Source: Chitinophagaceae bacterium BSSC1
GTDB lineage: Bacteria > Bacteroidota > Bacteroidia > Chitinophagales > Chitinophagaceae
Direction: 5' to 3'
DNA length: 64,000 bases
Assembly: GCA_002256435.1 (NCBI GenBank)
Contig: NKJC01000002.1
Coordinates: forward strand, 415,996 to 479,995
The translations under genes and the position numbers were made by a program. The notes below the pieces were generated by a model that made no database searches, had not been told where the DNA came from, and saw nothing but the letters and a program-made list of their open reading frames with translations. Shown in pieces: positions 24,528-32,344 of the stretch (position 1 is the stretch's first letter; each line of letters opens with the position of its first letter).

Positions 24528-26645
24528 TTATTTTTTTACAGATAACATGCTTGCATTAATTGCCACCACGATTGTACTCACTGTCATTAGAACGGCACCT
24601 GCGGCCGGACTTAATAAGATGCCTTGCTTATATAAAACTCCCGCGGCAAGAGGCAGGGCAACCACATTGTACCCGGTTGCCCAGATCAAGTTTTGAATCA
24701 TTTTCCGGTATGTGGCTTTGCCAAATAAAATAAGACTTACTATATCTTTTGGGTTACTGTTTACATGGACAATCCCAGCGGTTTCGGCGGCTATATCGCT
24801 GCCACTGCCAACAGCGATACCAACATCTGCAATAGCCAAAGCCGGGGCATCATTTACACCGTCTCCGGTCATAGCCACAAATTCACCTTTACTTTGTAAT
24901 TCTTTGATCTTTTCCAATTTTTGATGGGGTAATACTTCGGCAATAAAGCTATCCATTCCTAAAGTTTCACTTACGCTTTTAGCTACTTTACTATTATCAC
25001 CCGTAAGCAATATGGATTTGATGTTGTTTTCTTTTAGTATTTTAATTGCTTCAGCAGATTCCGGACGTATCTCATCAGATAAAGCAATATATCCTGCCAA
25101 TTGATTGTTGATAATAACAAACACAACAGTTTCGGTATCATTAGCTGTGAAGCAATCAGGGATAGCTATATTATTTTCCTTTAAATAACCCGGACTCACC
25201 ACCATTATCTTCTTGCCGTCTATGGTAGCTTCAACTCCTTTGCCGGTAATGGCTTTGAAATTTTCAGTTGCAGGAATTGTTATTGATAAATCCTTTGCTT
25301 TTTGGAGAATACCCGTAGCAATAGGATGTTCTGATTTTTGTTCCAAAGCCGATGCTAAACGGATAATTTCATTTTCATTAAGTTCTTTTTGCAGAGATAC
25401 AATTTTAGACACATCAAATTTACCCACAGTAAGCGTACCCGTTTTATCAAACACAATCGTTGTGATCTTTCTTGCATTTTCAAAAGCTGTCCTGTTCTTA
25501 ATCAATAATCCATTTTTGGCTGATAAGGCCGTTGATCTTGCCACTACAAGGGGCACTGCCAATCCCAAAGCATGAGGGCAGCAAATCACAATTACCGTAA
25601 CCATTCTTTCCATGGCGAAAGACAGGGTTTGTCCTGTTATATACCAGTACAAGAATGTAGAGATACCTGAAAGAATGGCAATGATAGTTAACCATTTGGC
25701 AGCAGTATCAGCCAGCAGTTGTGTTTTGGATTTTGATTTTTGCGCATCATCCACCAGCTTTACCACCTGCGACAAATACGAATCTTTTGCAGCATGAGAT
25801 ACGGTAACTTTAATGGAACCATTCCCATTGATTGATCCGGCAATCACTTTATTTCCTTTTATTTTTTGTACCGGTTTTGATTCCCCGGTTAACATAGATT
25901 CATTCAAATAACTTTCACCTTCCAGTATAATTCCATCCGCGGCAACCTTTTCACCAGGTTTTACGAGAATGATATCATTTTCTTTTAGTGTATCCGTCTT
26001 TACATCATGCACCATATCCGGCATTACCATGTGCGCTTCGGATGGCATCAGTTGTACTAATAGTTCTAATTCCTTTGAGGCTCCTGCTACCGATTTCATT
26101 TCTATCCAATGCCCTAAAAGCATGATGAGGATAAGTGTTGCCAGTTCCCAAAAGAAGTCCATACCCTGTAAACCAAACACAATGGCCACACTATATATGT
26201 AAGCCACTGTAATAGCAAAACCGATCAAAAACATCATACCTGGGTTCATTGCTTTTACTTCATCCACCAAGCCTTTTAAGAACGGCCAACCGCCATATAA
26301 AAACACTACCGATGATAATGCAAATAATATATAGGAAGAACCTGTAAACTGCCAGTCCACACCCATAAATTGCTGTATCATTGATGATAGCAGCATGATG
26401 GGAATGGTTAGAACGAGAACAACATAAAACCGCTTCTTAAAATCAGCAATCATCATTGCATGGTGGTTATGCCCCTCATGTCCCATTGAAGGGTTACTGC
26501 CATGTTGGTGGCCTGAAACAATGGTATCTTCATTTTCCTTTTGTAACACCAAAGTCATTCCGCAAATAGGGCATGTGCCTGGTTTATCTTGTATCACCTG
26601 CGGATGCATCGAGCAGGTATACTTTTCTGTATGCTGGTGTTCCAT
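24528..26645 (-). CDS. copB: CopB-type copper P-type ATPase (CPH motif)
   Basis: The 705-residue protein is a P1B ATPase that pumps metal out of the cytoplasm using ATP. It begins with a 'CSMHP..CPICGM' metal-binding domain (9-32) and a His-rich stretch (GHQHGSNPSMGHEGHNHH, 45-62). Key sites are TGES (253-256), CPH in the transport helix (356-358), the phosphorylated Asp in DKTGT (D400) and GDGVNDAPAL. CPH marks the P1B-3/CopB subfamily, known for Cu(I), Cu(II) or Ag(I), rather than CPC of CopA. It is followed 8 bases later by the oxidase fusion. Confidence 0.95.
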   Translation of the reverse strand: MEHQHTEKYTCSMHPQVIQDKPGTCPICGMTLVLQKENEDTIVSGHQHGSNPSMGHEGHNHHAMMIADFKKRFYVVLVLTIPIMLLSSMIQQFMGVDWQFTGSSYILFALSSVVFLYGGWPFLKGLVDEVKAMNPGMMFLIGFAITVAYIYSVAIVFGLQGMDFFWELATLILIMLLGHWIEMKSVAGASKELELLVQLMPSEAHMVMPDMVHDVKTDTLKENDIILVKPGEKVAADGIILEGESYLNESMLTGESKPVQKIKGNKVIAGSINGNGSIKVTVSHAAKDSYLSQVVKLVDDAQKSKSKTQLLADTAAKWLTIIAILSGISTFLYWYITGQTLSFAMERMVTVIVICCPHALGLAVPLVVARSTALSAKNGLLIKNRTAFENARKITTIVFDKTGTLTVGKFDVSKIVSLQKELNENEIIRLASALEQKSEHPIATGILQKAKDLSITIPATENFKAITGKGVEATIDGKKIMVVSPGYLKENNIAIPDCFTANDTETVVFVIINNQLAGYIALSDEIRPESAEAIKILKENNIKSILLTGDNSKVAKSVSETLGMDSFIAEVLPHQKLEKIKELQSKGEFVAMTGDGVNDAPALAIADVGIAVGSGSDIAAETAGIVHVNSNPKDIVSLILFGKATYRKMIQNLIWATGYNVVALPLAAGVLYKQGILLSPAAGAVLMTVSTIVVAINASMLSVKK

Positions 26646-26733
26646 AGGTTTAATGTTATTTGCAGCAATCTTTTTTATGGATAAAAATTGCTTTGAAGAT
26701 TTTAATTAATATTTCTTTTAAATTACTCATTCC

Positions 26734-27204
26734 TTATTTTTTGTTTCCTGTAGCAATGGTTTCTATTGATTTCAATGCCCAATCGTTGATCAATGCTTTA
26801 GCTTCTTTTGAAAATTTTGAATTTTTGTGTAACCATGTATAAGAAGCCAGGGGCATTGTATTGTCATTTACCTGACTGGCTATTGATTTTAATTTGCTTC
26901 TTTGTCTTCGTGAAGAATAAGAACCAAAATCACTAAAGTTCAATTCCATCTTAGCTTTGAGAATATGCTTGTTTAATATCCATCCCAGAGGCTGCAGGTT
27001 TGCATACCAGGGATAATTTGTGTTATTACTGTGACAATCATAGCAAGACGTTTTTAATAAGGTATCAACCAATGGAGGAATGTTAAGTGTATTTGAAATA
27101 TCCGTTGGCATAACCTGTCCGCTTTTGTTGCGGGCAGGTTGTATAAATTGTATAGCCGCAAAAGCGACCGGCAGCAGTATCACTATTTTTTTACCCAGTC
27201 TCAT
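26734..27204 (-). CDS. Haem-binding domain protein with CxxCH
   Basis: The 156-residue protein has an N-terminal export segment (VILLPVAFAAIQF) and one c-type haem motif CYDCH (about residues 54-58), followed by YPWYANLQPLGW, typical of the Bacteroidota Haem_bd family. It would sit in the periplasm or on the membrane and carry one haem. Its start lies 2 bases from the DUF3347 gene stop, so they are co-transcribed. Such haem proteins recur in copper and cytochrome clusters; its electron partner is unknown. Confidence 0.85.
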   Translation of the reverse strand: MRLGKKIVILLPVAFAAIQFIQPARNKSGQVMPTDISNTLNIPPLVDTLLKTSCYDCHSNNTNYPWYANLQPLGWILNKHILKAKMELNFSDFGSYSSRRQRSKLKSIASQVNDNTMPLASYTWLHKNSKFSKEAKALINDWALKSIETIATGNKK

Positions 27205-27206
27205 GC

Positions 27207-27779
27207 TTATTTGATTTCTTCTTTTATCTCACCGCAAGTGGGCATTTTTTTGCCGAGGTACGGATTTTTAATTTCCTTCGTTTCGCTTAGCCAGATTGCA
27301 CCTTTACCATTATTGTACATCGGGCAATAATCTTTATACAGGGTTTGTTCGGCGGGAAATGCTTTTACAAGATCGTATATGTCCTTACTCAACATTTCAA
27401 AGTGTTCCCGCTGGTGGGCTATCTTATCCGCATTCATGCCGATATGTTCCGCATGTTCTTTTATATCGTCCTGCACATCTGCATACACTTTCTTCTGGTC
27501 AGGCTTTAAAGCAGCCGTATCAAAGTTTTGTAATGCCCCAGTAATGGCTTTACCAGCATTGGCAGCATCATTGCCATTATCATTAGATAAGGCATTTTTT
27601 AACTGTAAGTATCCGGCAACGATTCCTTTAATGGAGGCAATGGCCGTTGACGCAGACTTGCCGGTTTGTTGTTGTAAGACAGAACTATCTGATCGGACTG
27701 TATTTGTTTTTTCGTTTACATTGTTACAGGCTACTAATACAATAGCCAATATGGCATTACCTATGAAAGTATTTTTCAT
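27207..27779 (-). CDS. DUF3347 lipoprotein, possible copper-binding
   Basis: The 190-residue protein has a lipoprotein signal (lipobox LVAC), then a helical domain with the DUF3347 signature: a Leu/Lys helix region (YLQLKNALSND), REHFEMLSKDIYDLVK, YCPMYNNGKGAIWLS and NPYLGKKMPTCGE. The paired Cys and Met in CPM and MPTCG suggest a copper site, and the family is regularly found with Cus/Cop genes, but I know no proven activity. It is the second of two neighbouring family members. Confidence 0.85.
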   Translation of the reverse strand: MKNTFIGNAILAIVLVACNNVNEKTNTVRSDSSVLQQQTGKSASTAIASIKGIVAGYLQLKNALSNDNGNDAANAGKAITGALQNFDTAALKPDQKKVYADVQDDIKEHAEHIGMNADKIAHQREHFEMLSKDIYDLVKAFPAEQTLYKDYCPMYNNGKGAIWLSETKEIKNPYLGKKMPTCGEIKEEIK

Positions 27780-27809
27780 TTTGCGATTTTTAATGTTTGG
27801 AACAGATGA

Positions 27810-28283
27810 TTACAATGTTGCCTTAACACTGCCACAGGTTAGCATAGCACTGCCATAATAAGGGTTTTTAATTGCCTGTTGGCTGCTTAACCAGGATGCT
27901 TTTTTCATTGGACAGTATTGCTGGTAAACAGGCTCTGCTGATAGCTTTACCGTTTTTGCCAGGGTAATCATATTGTCAGAAAAGGGAGCAAAATGTTCTC
28001 TCTGGTGCTTAATGTCTTTACTTTCAGAAATATGAGTGGCATCTTTGAGTAAAGCTTCACTGCTGGCCTCGTTGAAAGCTTTAATATCGATACTATTTAT
28101 CGCTTTTACGAAATCTTCCGCTTTTGCAGAAGCGGTGTTTGCATTCCCGCTAACCAATGCGTCTTTGATATCGTAGTAAAGGGTGAGTAATTGTGAAGGA
28201 TCTGTTTTTAAATTAGTTTGCCCAAAAGAATTGTTTATGCTTGCAACTACCAACAAGGCGGCAAGAAATATTACTTTTTTCAT
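27810..28283 (-). CDS. DUF3347 secreted protein
   Basis: Starting at the ATG at 28283 gives a 157-residue product with a signal peptide (MKKVIFLAALLVVASINNSFGQ); the longer frame to 28343 would destroy it. The domain shows REHFAPFSDNMITLAK, YCPMKKASWLS and NPYYGSAMLTCGS, the same CPM and TCG pairs as the neighbour. It lies 30 bases upstream of the DUF3347 lipoprotein on the same strand. One copy is soluble and the other lipid-anchored, which may place the same function at two sites in the periplasm. Confidence 0.85.
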   Translation of the reverse strand: MKKVIFLAALLVVASINNSFGQTNLKTDPSQLLTLYYDIKDALVSGNANTASAKAEDFVKAINSIDIKAFNEASSEALLKDATHISESKDIKHQREHFAPFSDNMITLAKTVKLSAEPVYQQYCPMKKASWLSSQQAIKNPYYGSAMLTCGSVKATL

Positions 28284-28357
28284 AGTTAAATGTTTTGATA
28301 TATAGAAAATAATTACAGGCATGGCATAGCCATAATAAATCAAACTTTACATCAAAA

Positions 28358-28819
28358 TCATATCTGAAAACTGCGGATAGCTATGCGAATATCGCGAGGT
28401 GGGGGATGAAACTGGGAGGTAATATATTTTTGTGAATTTCCTTTTACAATATTATAGACCGGTAATTGGTAAATAGTGCCAGGAAGAAAAATCACCGGTG
28501 GGTTAATTATTGTTTGGCTATGGTCCAGATTTTTGTCTGCTATTTGGATTTTGACAACTTTTTCCTTACAACAGTCGTCCTTTTTGTCAGTGGCTTCTTT
28601 ATGTGAATGCTGCTGTTTTTTTCCGGATACATGTTTATGTTCATGCTTCTTACCGTCCTTATGTGTATGAATAGAAGTCTTTGCAGCCTCTTCACTGTGA
28701 TGGGTCGTATTGAAACCCATATTGATACCCAACGAACAAGCAAAACCTACCAAAGTATTCAGAGAGAATACTACCAGCAGAAAAGCCGCTTTGAATTGTA
28801 TGGATCTATTTATAATCAT
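28358..28819 (-). CDS. His-rich envelope protein, unknown family
   Basis: The 153-residue product has an N-terminal hydrophobic segment (AAFLLVVFSLNTLVGFAC) and then a stretch very rich in His and Lys (about residues 40-80: HTHKDGKKHEHKH, KKQQHSHKEATDKKDDCC). This looks metal-binding. The rest is unremarkable, ending FHPPPRDIRI, a pattern I have seen in similar Bacteroidota genes ahead of metal efflux operons. It is the first gene of the minus-strand run 28819-26734, so it may be the entry gene of that operon. Confidence 0.65.
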   Translation of the reverse strand: MIINRSIQFKAAFLLVVFSLNTLVGFACSLGINMGFNTTHHSEEAAKTSIHTHKDGKKHEHKHVSGKKQQHSHKEATDKKDDCCKEKVVKIQIADKNLDHSQTIINPPVIFLPGTIYQLPVYNIVKGNSQKYITSQFHPPPRDIRIAIRSFQI

Positions 28820-29144
28820 GCCTATTTTGTAAAAATAAAGCTATTCCGGGATTTTAAAATTACATATTTCAGTTAAATATTGCTCTTTTATGGGTTTATT
28901 GGCTGATATAAGGTCAATAATGAGCCAAAATTTGTCGGCTAATTGATTTGGATGATTTTAAACCCAACCTTGAAAATCTTAAAATGATGCCTAATTAAAA
29001 TAAAAGAATGTTAGATTATAACAAAAGGTCCCATTTCGATACTTACGATCTCCTAATACCACCGTTCCTCAGTCCATTCAACTTTTTCTACTCATAAACC
29101 AATTTTTTTGACAAGACAAAAATTGTACCGGCTCCATTCTCCTG
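28820..29144. other. Intergenic region without a recognisable gene
   Basis: About 325 bases upstream of the His-rich protein gene and before the DUF6370 remnant. It should contain the promoter of the minus-strand operon. I see no gene, long repeat or strong hairpin. Confidence 0.5.
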
Positions 29145-29461
29145 ATGGTGCTTTTGTTGCGTCGCACTCTTCATCTTTCTCTCCTTTTGCGCTCAAAAAA
29201 AATTAGCATTTGATAAAACAAAGAAAGTTTACGAATTAGAAACTGCTTGCGGCACTTGTATGTTTAAAATGAAAGGCAGCACTTGTAAATTAGCAGTTAA
29301 GATAAACAACAAAGATTATTATGTAGAAGGTACTAGTATAGACGGCCATGGAGATGCTCATGCGAAAGACGGTTTTTGCAACTCAATTAGAAAAGCAAAA
29401 GTGCAAGGTGAAATTGTAGGTGATAAATTTCTAGTATCGTATTTTTGAATTGATCAAATAA
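29145..29461 (+). pseudogene. Second DUF6370 copy with frame breaks at both ends
   Basis: From about 29190 the sequence matches the DUF6370 gene at 17781-18116, including all four Cys. The only plausible ATG (29145) is in another frame and meets a stop at once after the A-run, while the matching frame opens with a stop at 29143. Near the end an extra T turns TATTTCGAG into TATTTTTGA, adding an early stop that removes the last four residues. Most differences between the copies are at third codon positions, so the copy was probably kept functional for a long time before it decayed. Confidence 0.75.
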
Positions 29462-29566
29462 TACTTTCACAACCTACTTATTGCATTTTTTATTCAAAGT
29501 GTTTCAGCTTTTTTAGATATTTTCATTTTTAGTAAAGAATAGACAGTTCCAATATCTCTTAAAAAC

Positions 29567-29617
29567 AAATGTACAAGAAACAACTCATTCTAAGTTGCGT
29601 CTTGTACATTTTTTAAT
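29567..29617 (+). terminator. Rho-independent terminator after the DUF6370 remnant
   Basis: AAATGTACAAGA (29567-29578) is fully complementary to TCTTGTACATTT (29600-29611), with an inner CAACT/AGTTG pair, and the stem runs into TTTTTT on the plus strand. It lies about 105 bases after the remnant and would end its transcript. Confidence 0.65.
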
Positions 29618-29708
29618 ATTCCTTTGCAAATAACCTGATTGAATATAGAATACCAACTAGTTTGTTTGAGTGGACCAGTTAAATAATTTTTAGAACTATT
29701 CTTCTAAC

Positions 29709-30131
29709 TTATTTAGTTTTTTTCTGTACCAAATTCATACCACATTTAGGGCATTTTCCATCTTTATCGCTTTTAACATCTGGATGCATTGGACAAGCAT
29801 AAGGAAGTTTGCTTTTTTCTTTTGCAGATAAATTTAAAGTTATTCCGCAAATAGGACAAACACCAGGCTGATCTTTCACAACACTTGCATGTGTTGGACA
29901 AGTATAGTTTTTGGTAATTGACATTTTCATCTCCTCCTTTTTCGAAAGATTCAGTTTCATACCACAAATAGGACAATTGCCAGGTTGTTTCATTGCTATA
30001 CTATCATGCATGCTACAGGTATAATAAACAGTATGTTTTGAAGTATCAACTCTACCACCCTTTGTTTGTGCAAATAATGTTACAGATAAGATAGTAAAAG
30101 CTGCTATCATCAGCATTTTAAAAAGTTTCAT
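29709..30131 (-). CDS. Protein with three heavy-metal-binding domains
   Basis: The 140-residue protein has a signal peptide (cleavage after LFAQ) and three tandem domains of the 'C.MH..CP.CGM' kind at about residues 34-58, 73-97 and 110-134 (CSMHDS/CPICGM, CPTHAS/CPICGI, CPMHPD/CPKCGM). The middle one has Thr and Ile in place of two usual Met, which may alter binding. Each domain is thought to bind one metal ion. It is likely a periplasmic copper buffer or carrier. The third domain is nearly the same as that in the remnant at 18237-18358. Confidence 0.85.
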   Translation of the reverse strand: MKLFKMLMIAAFTILSVTLFAQTKGGRVDTSKHTVYYTCSMHDSIAMKQPGNCPICGMKLNLSKKEEMKMSITKNYTCPTHASVVKDQPGVCPICGITLNLSAKEKSKLPYACPMHPDVKSDKDGKCPKCGMNLVQKKTK

Positions 30132-30164
30132 TTGATTTGTTTTTAGATTTAATTGATATTTTTA

Positions 30165-30518
30165 TTACTTGTTATGTGATCCCATCACAACTATTCCCAT
30201 TATAATCATCATTCCAATCATAACGAGCATCATCGGAAATTTTTTCTTATGATTAGAATCATTCATCCCACCCATCATCATTGGATACATCATGCCTTTA
30301 CTCTTTGAGTCTTGAAGTTTTGACTTTTCAACTAACTGCATATTACATTTTGGACATGTTCCCGGTTTATCTGAAATAACTTCTGGATGCATAGAGCAGG
30401 TATACTCAACAGGCATTTGAAGAGTTATACTATCCGTTTTACTAACAGAATTAGAGGTTTGTGAATATCCAAATATTGTAATAATTAATAAAATGGATAA
30501 AATGAATGATTGTTTCAT
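30165..30518 (-). CDS. Heavy-metal-binding domain protein with membrane tail
   Basis: The 117-residue product has a signal peptide (MKQSFILSILLIITIFGYSQ), one metal-binding domain (CSMHPEV to CPKCNMQL, about residues 41-65), a Met-rich stretch (MMYPMMMGGM) and a C-terminal membrane helix (about 94-112). It would hold the domain on the periplasmic side. In the domain CPKCNM replaces CPKCGM. It lies 33 bases upstream of the three-domain gene, in the same operon. Confidence 0.85.
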   Translation of the reverse strand: MKQSFILSILLIITIFGYSQTSNSVSKTDSITLQMPVEYTCSMHPEVISDKPGTCPKCNMQLVEKSKLQDSKSKGMMYPMMMGGMNDSNHKKKFPMMLVMIGMMIIMGIVVMGSHNK

Positions 30519-30548
30519 AGGTCTTAGTTTAAGCTCACGAAATGGCTA

Positions 30549-31136
30549 CTACAATGATTGTTTATACAAATGTTTGATCTTGTACATTTTATGATAAGCA
30601 TCAAATGCACTTAAATCATTTTCTGCTTTAAACGCAACATCTAACATGTCATGAAATTTGTGATTACCAGGAAAAAAGTTTTTTAAGTTCTCAAGTGTAA
30701 GTGGAAGAATAACACTACCTGCTTCTTTGCTAATAAAAAAAGCTGGTTTTTGAACCATTGTCTTACCATTACTTACATAAACATGATAGCTATATAAGTA
30801 GAAGAATTCGCCATCCAAAATTTGGTATTCATTATTATTAAAAAACCTGAAATCTGTGTTATTACAATCTCTGAAACCATATACATCTTTCTTTTCGTAG
30901 CTATATTTTTTGCCGTCGTGAATGATATCAACTTTGGATTGCCCAAATAGCTTATCAACTTTAATTTTATGGGTTTCATTTTTGCAATCAATCTCGAAAC
31001 TTAACTTTTTTGCAGTAAACTCATTCAAGGTTTTATATAAACCACTATGACCATCAAGCGTATTCTGTGAAATTGATTTTGTATTGAAAATGGCTATGGT
31101 AAGTATTATAGCCATTAATTTTATGGAAGTTTTCAT
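30549..31136 (-). CDS. Secreted protein of unknown function
   Basis: I do not recognise this 195-residue product. It has an N-terminal signal peptide (about residues 1-23) and a mostly beta-predicted body with two Cys (EIDCKNETH and FRDCNNTDF). It lies 30 bases upstream of the single-domain metal-binding gene, so it belongs to the same operon and probably acts in the periplasm. Confidence 0.6.
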   Translation of the reverse strand: MKTSIKLMAIILTIAIFNTKSISQNTLDGHSGLYKTLNEFTAKKLSFEIDCKNETHKIKVDKLFGQSKVDIIHDGKKYSYEKKDVYGFRDCNNTDFRFFNNNEYQILDGEFFYLYSYHVYVSNGKTMVQKPAFFISKEAGSVILPLTLENLKNFFPGNHKFHDMLDVAFKAENDLSAFDAYHKMYKIKHLYKQSL

Positions 31137-31259
31137 TGTATAAAATTTAAAATAAATAATTAAAATTGTATTTGTCTATTTCTTTAATAGACCCAAGAAA
31201 AATATAAAGAAGAAATATGTATTCCTTATATTCCAATTGAAAGCTAGAAGAATTAGGTA

Positions 31260-31658
31260 TTAAATACGAAAAACGCAGTTACGAATGTAAATTGGAGTTT
31301 TTACCCCTAATGGAGGAGCATTTGAAAGTGATGATTCTTCAATGGGATTACTTTCAAAAGTGGTAGGTATTATAAAATTATCATGAATAATATCAACTAA
31401 AGTAATATCTGCTAAATGTCCATCTGCAATAGTGATTTTTTGATCTTGTTCAATTTTTACAATCTTATGTTCATCTTTACAACACTTGTTTTTGGAAGCT
31501 TTTTTTTGCATTCCACATTTACTACAAAGATCAGTTTTATCATTATGCCATAAACTGCTACCAATCAATTTTCCCATGCAAAAATGCATGTGAACAGTTG
31601 CACCTGTCGATAAACCGAGGTACAAAACTGCTAATATTGAAATGATAAACTTTTTCAT
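31260..31658 (-). CDS. HYC_CC_PP-like secreted Cys-rich protein
   Basis: The 132-residue product has a signal peptide followed by HMHFCMGKLIG (about residues 23-33), CSKCGMQKK, NKCCKDEH, and a late Pro pair (NAPPLG). That order of His-x-Cys, CxxC, CC and PP matches the HYC_CC_PP family known from Bacteroidota metal loci, here with F in place of Y. The Cys and His would bind metal. Function is otherwise unknown. Confidence 0.7.
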   Translation of the reverse strand: MKKFIISILAVLYLGLSTGATVHMHFCMGKLIGSSLWHNDKTDLCSKCGMQKKASKNKCCKDEHKIVKIEQDQKITIADGHLADITLVDIIHDNFIIPTTFESNPIEESSLSNAPPLGVKTPIYIRNCVFRI

Positions 31659-31767
31659 GATTCAGAATTAAAGGTAGAACATCATTTGACTAAATATGAT
31701 GCTATTTGTCATAAAACTTTTGAAAAAAAATAAAATTCACAAACTATTGATATTGAATAAATTACAA

Positions 31768-32061
31768 CTACTTAACGATACTATCCTTACCCATTTGATT
31801 CATACTATGTGATGGTTCACCTTGTTTTTTAACAAGATCCATACCACAAATTGGGCACTTACCTGGCTTGTACTTGATTATTTGAGGATGCATAGTACAT
31901 GTATAATAATCATGCATATTTGTTTTCATTGATAATGTGTCAGTTGAATGCGACATTATCATAGTGCTGTCTTTAACATCCTGCTTTGTAGTTCCTGTTG
32001 AACAGGCTACAATAAACAAAAGCATAAAAGATAAAGTACATAGAAAAATCATTTTTTTCAT
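31768..32061 (-). CDS. Lipoprotein with one heavy-metal-binding domain
   Basis: The 97-residue product has a lipoprotein signal (lipobox IVAC near residue 20) and one complete metal-binding domain (CTMHPQI to CPICGMDL, about residues 54-77), with extra Met and His around it. It would be anchored to the envelope as a copper-binding protein. It is 55 bases upstream of nothing coding on its strand, and the HMA chaperone gene lies upstream. Confidence 0.85.
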   Translation of the reverse strand: MKKMIFLCTLSFMLLFIVACSTGTTKQDVKDSTMIMSHSTDTLSMKTNMHDYYTCTMHPQIIKYKPGKCPICGMDLVKKQGEPSHSMNQMGKDSIVK

Positions 32062-32115
32062 ATTGTTATTTTTTAGAATGGGAAAATTACTGTTACTATT
32101 TTAAATAATTAAAAC

Positions 32116-32328
32116 TTAGCTTATTTGCTCTATTTTAAAACCACCTTTTTTAACCTCTTTAATGATGTCTTCAGCTGAAAGTGAATGTGTTTCTACTGTT
32201 AATATTTTGGAAGGATTTGATATATCCACATCCCATTTGTCAATCCCCTTTTCTGCATTGAGAATAGGCGTTATGGTAGCAATACAACCACCACAATTAA
32301 TATTCGTTTTAAATTTTAATGTTTCCAT
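32116..32328 (-). CDS. Cytoplasmic HMA copper chaperone (CopZ-like)
   Basis: The 70-residue protein is a single HMA domain with INCGGCIATI (C12 and C15), a usual metal-binding CxxC, and no signal peptide. It fits a CopZ-type chaperone that brings Cu(I) to the CopA pump, whose gene ends 16 bases upstream on the same strand. Confidence 0.9.
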   Translation of the reverse strand: METLKFKTNINCGGCIATITPILNAEKGIDKWDVDISNPSKILTVETHSLSAEDIIKEVKKGGFKIEQIS

Positions 32329-32344
32329 TTTGTTTGATTTATGA

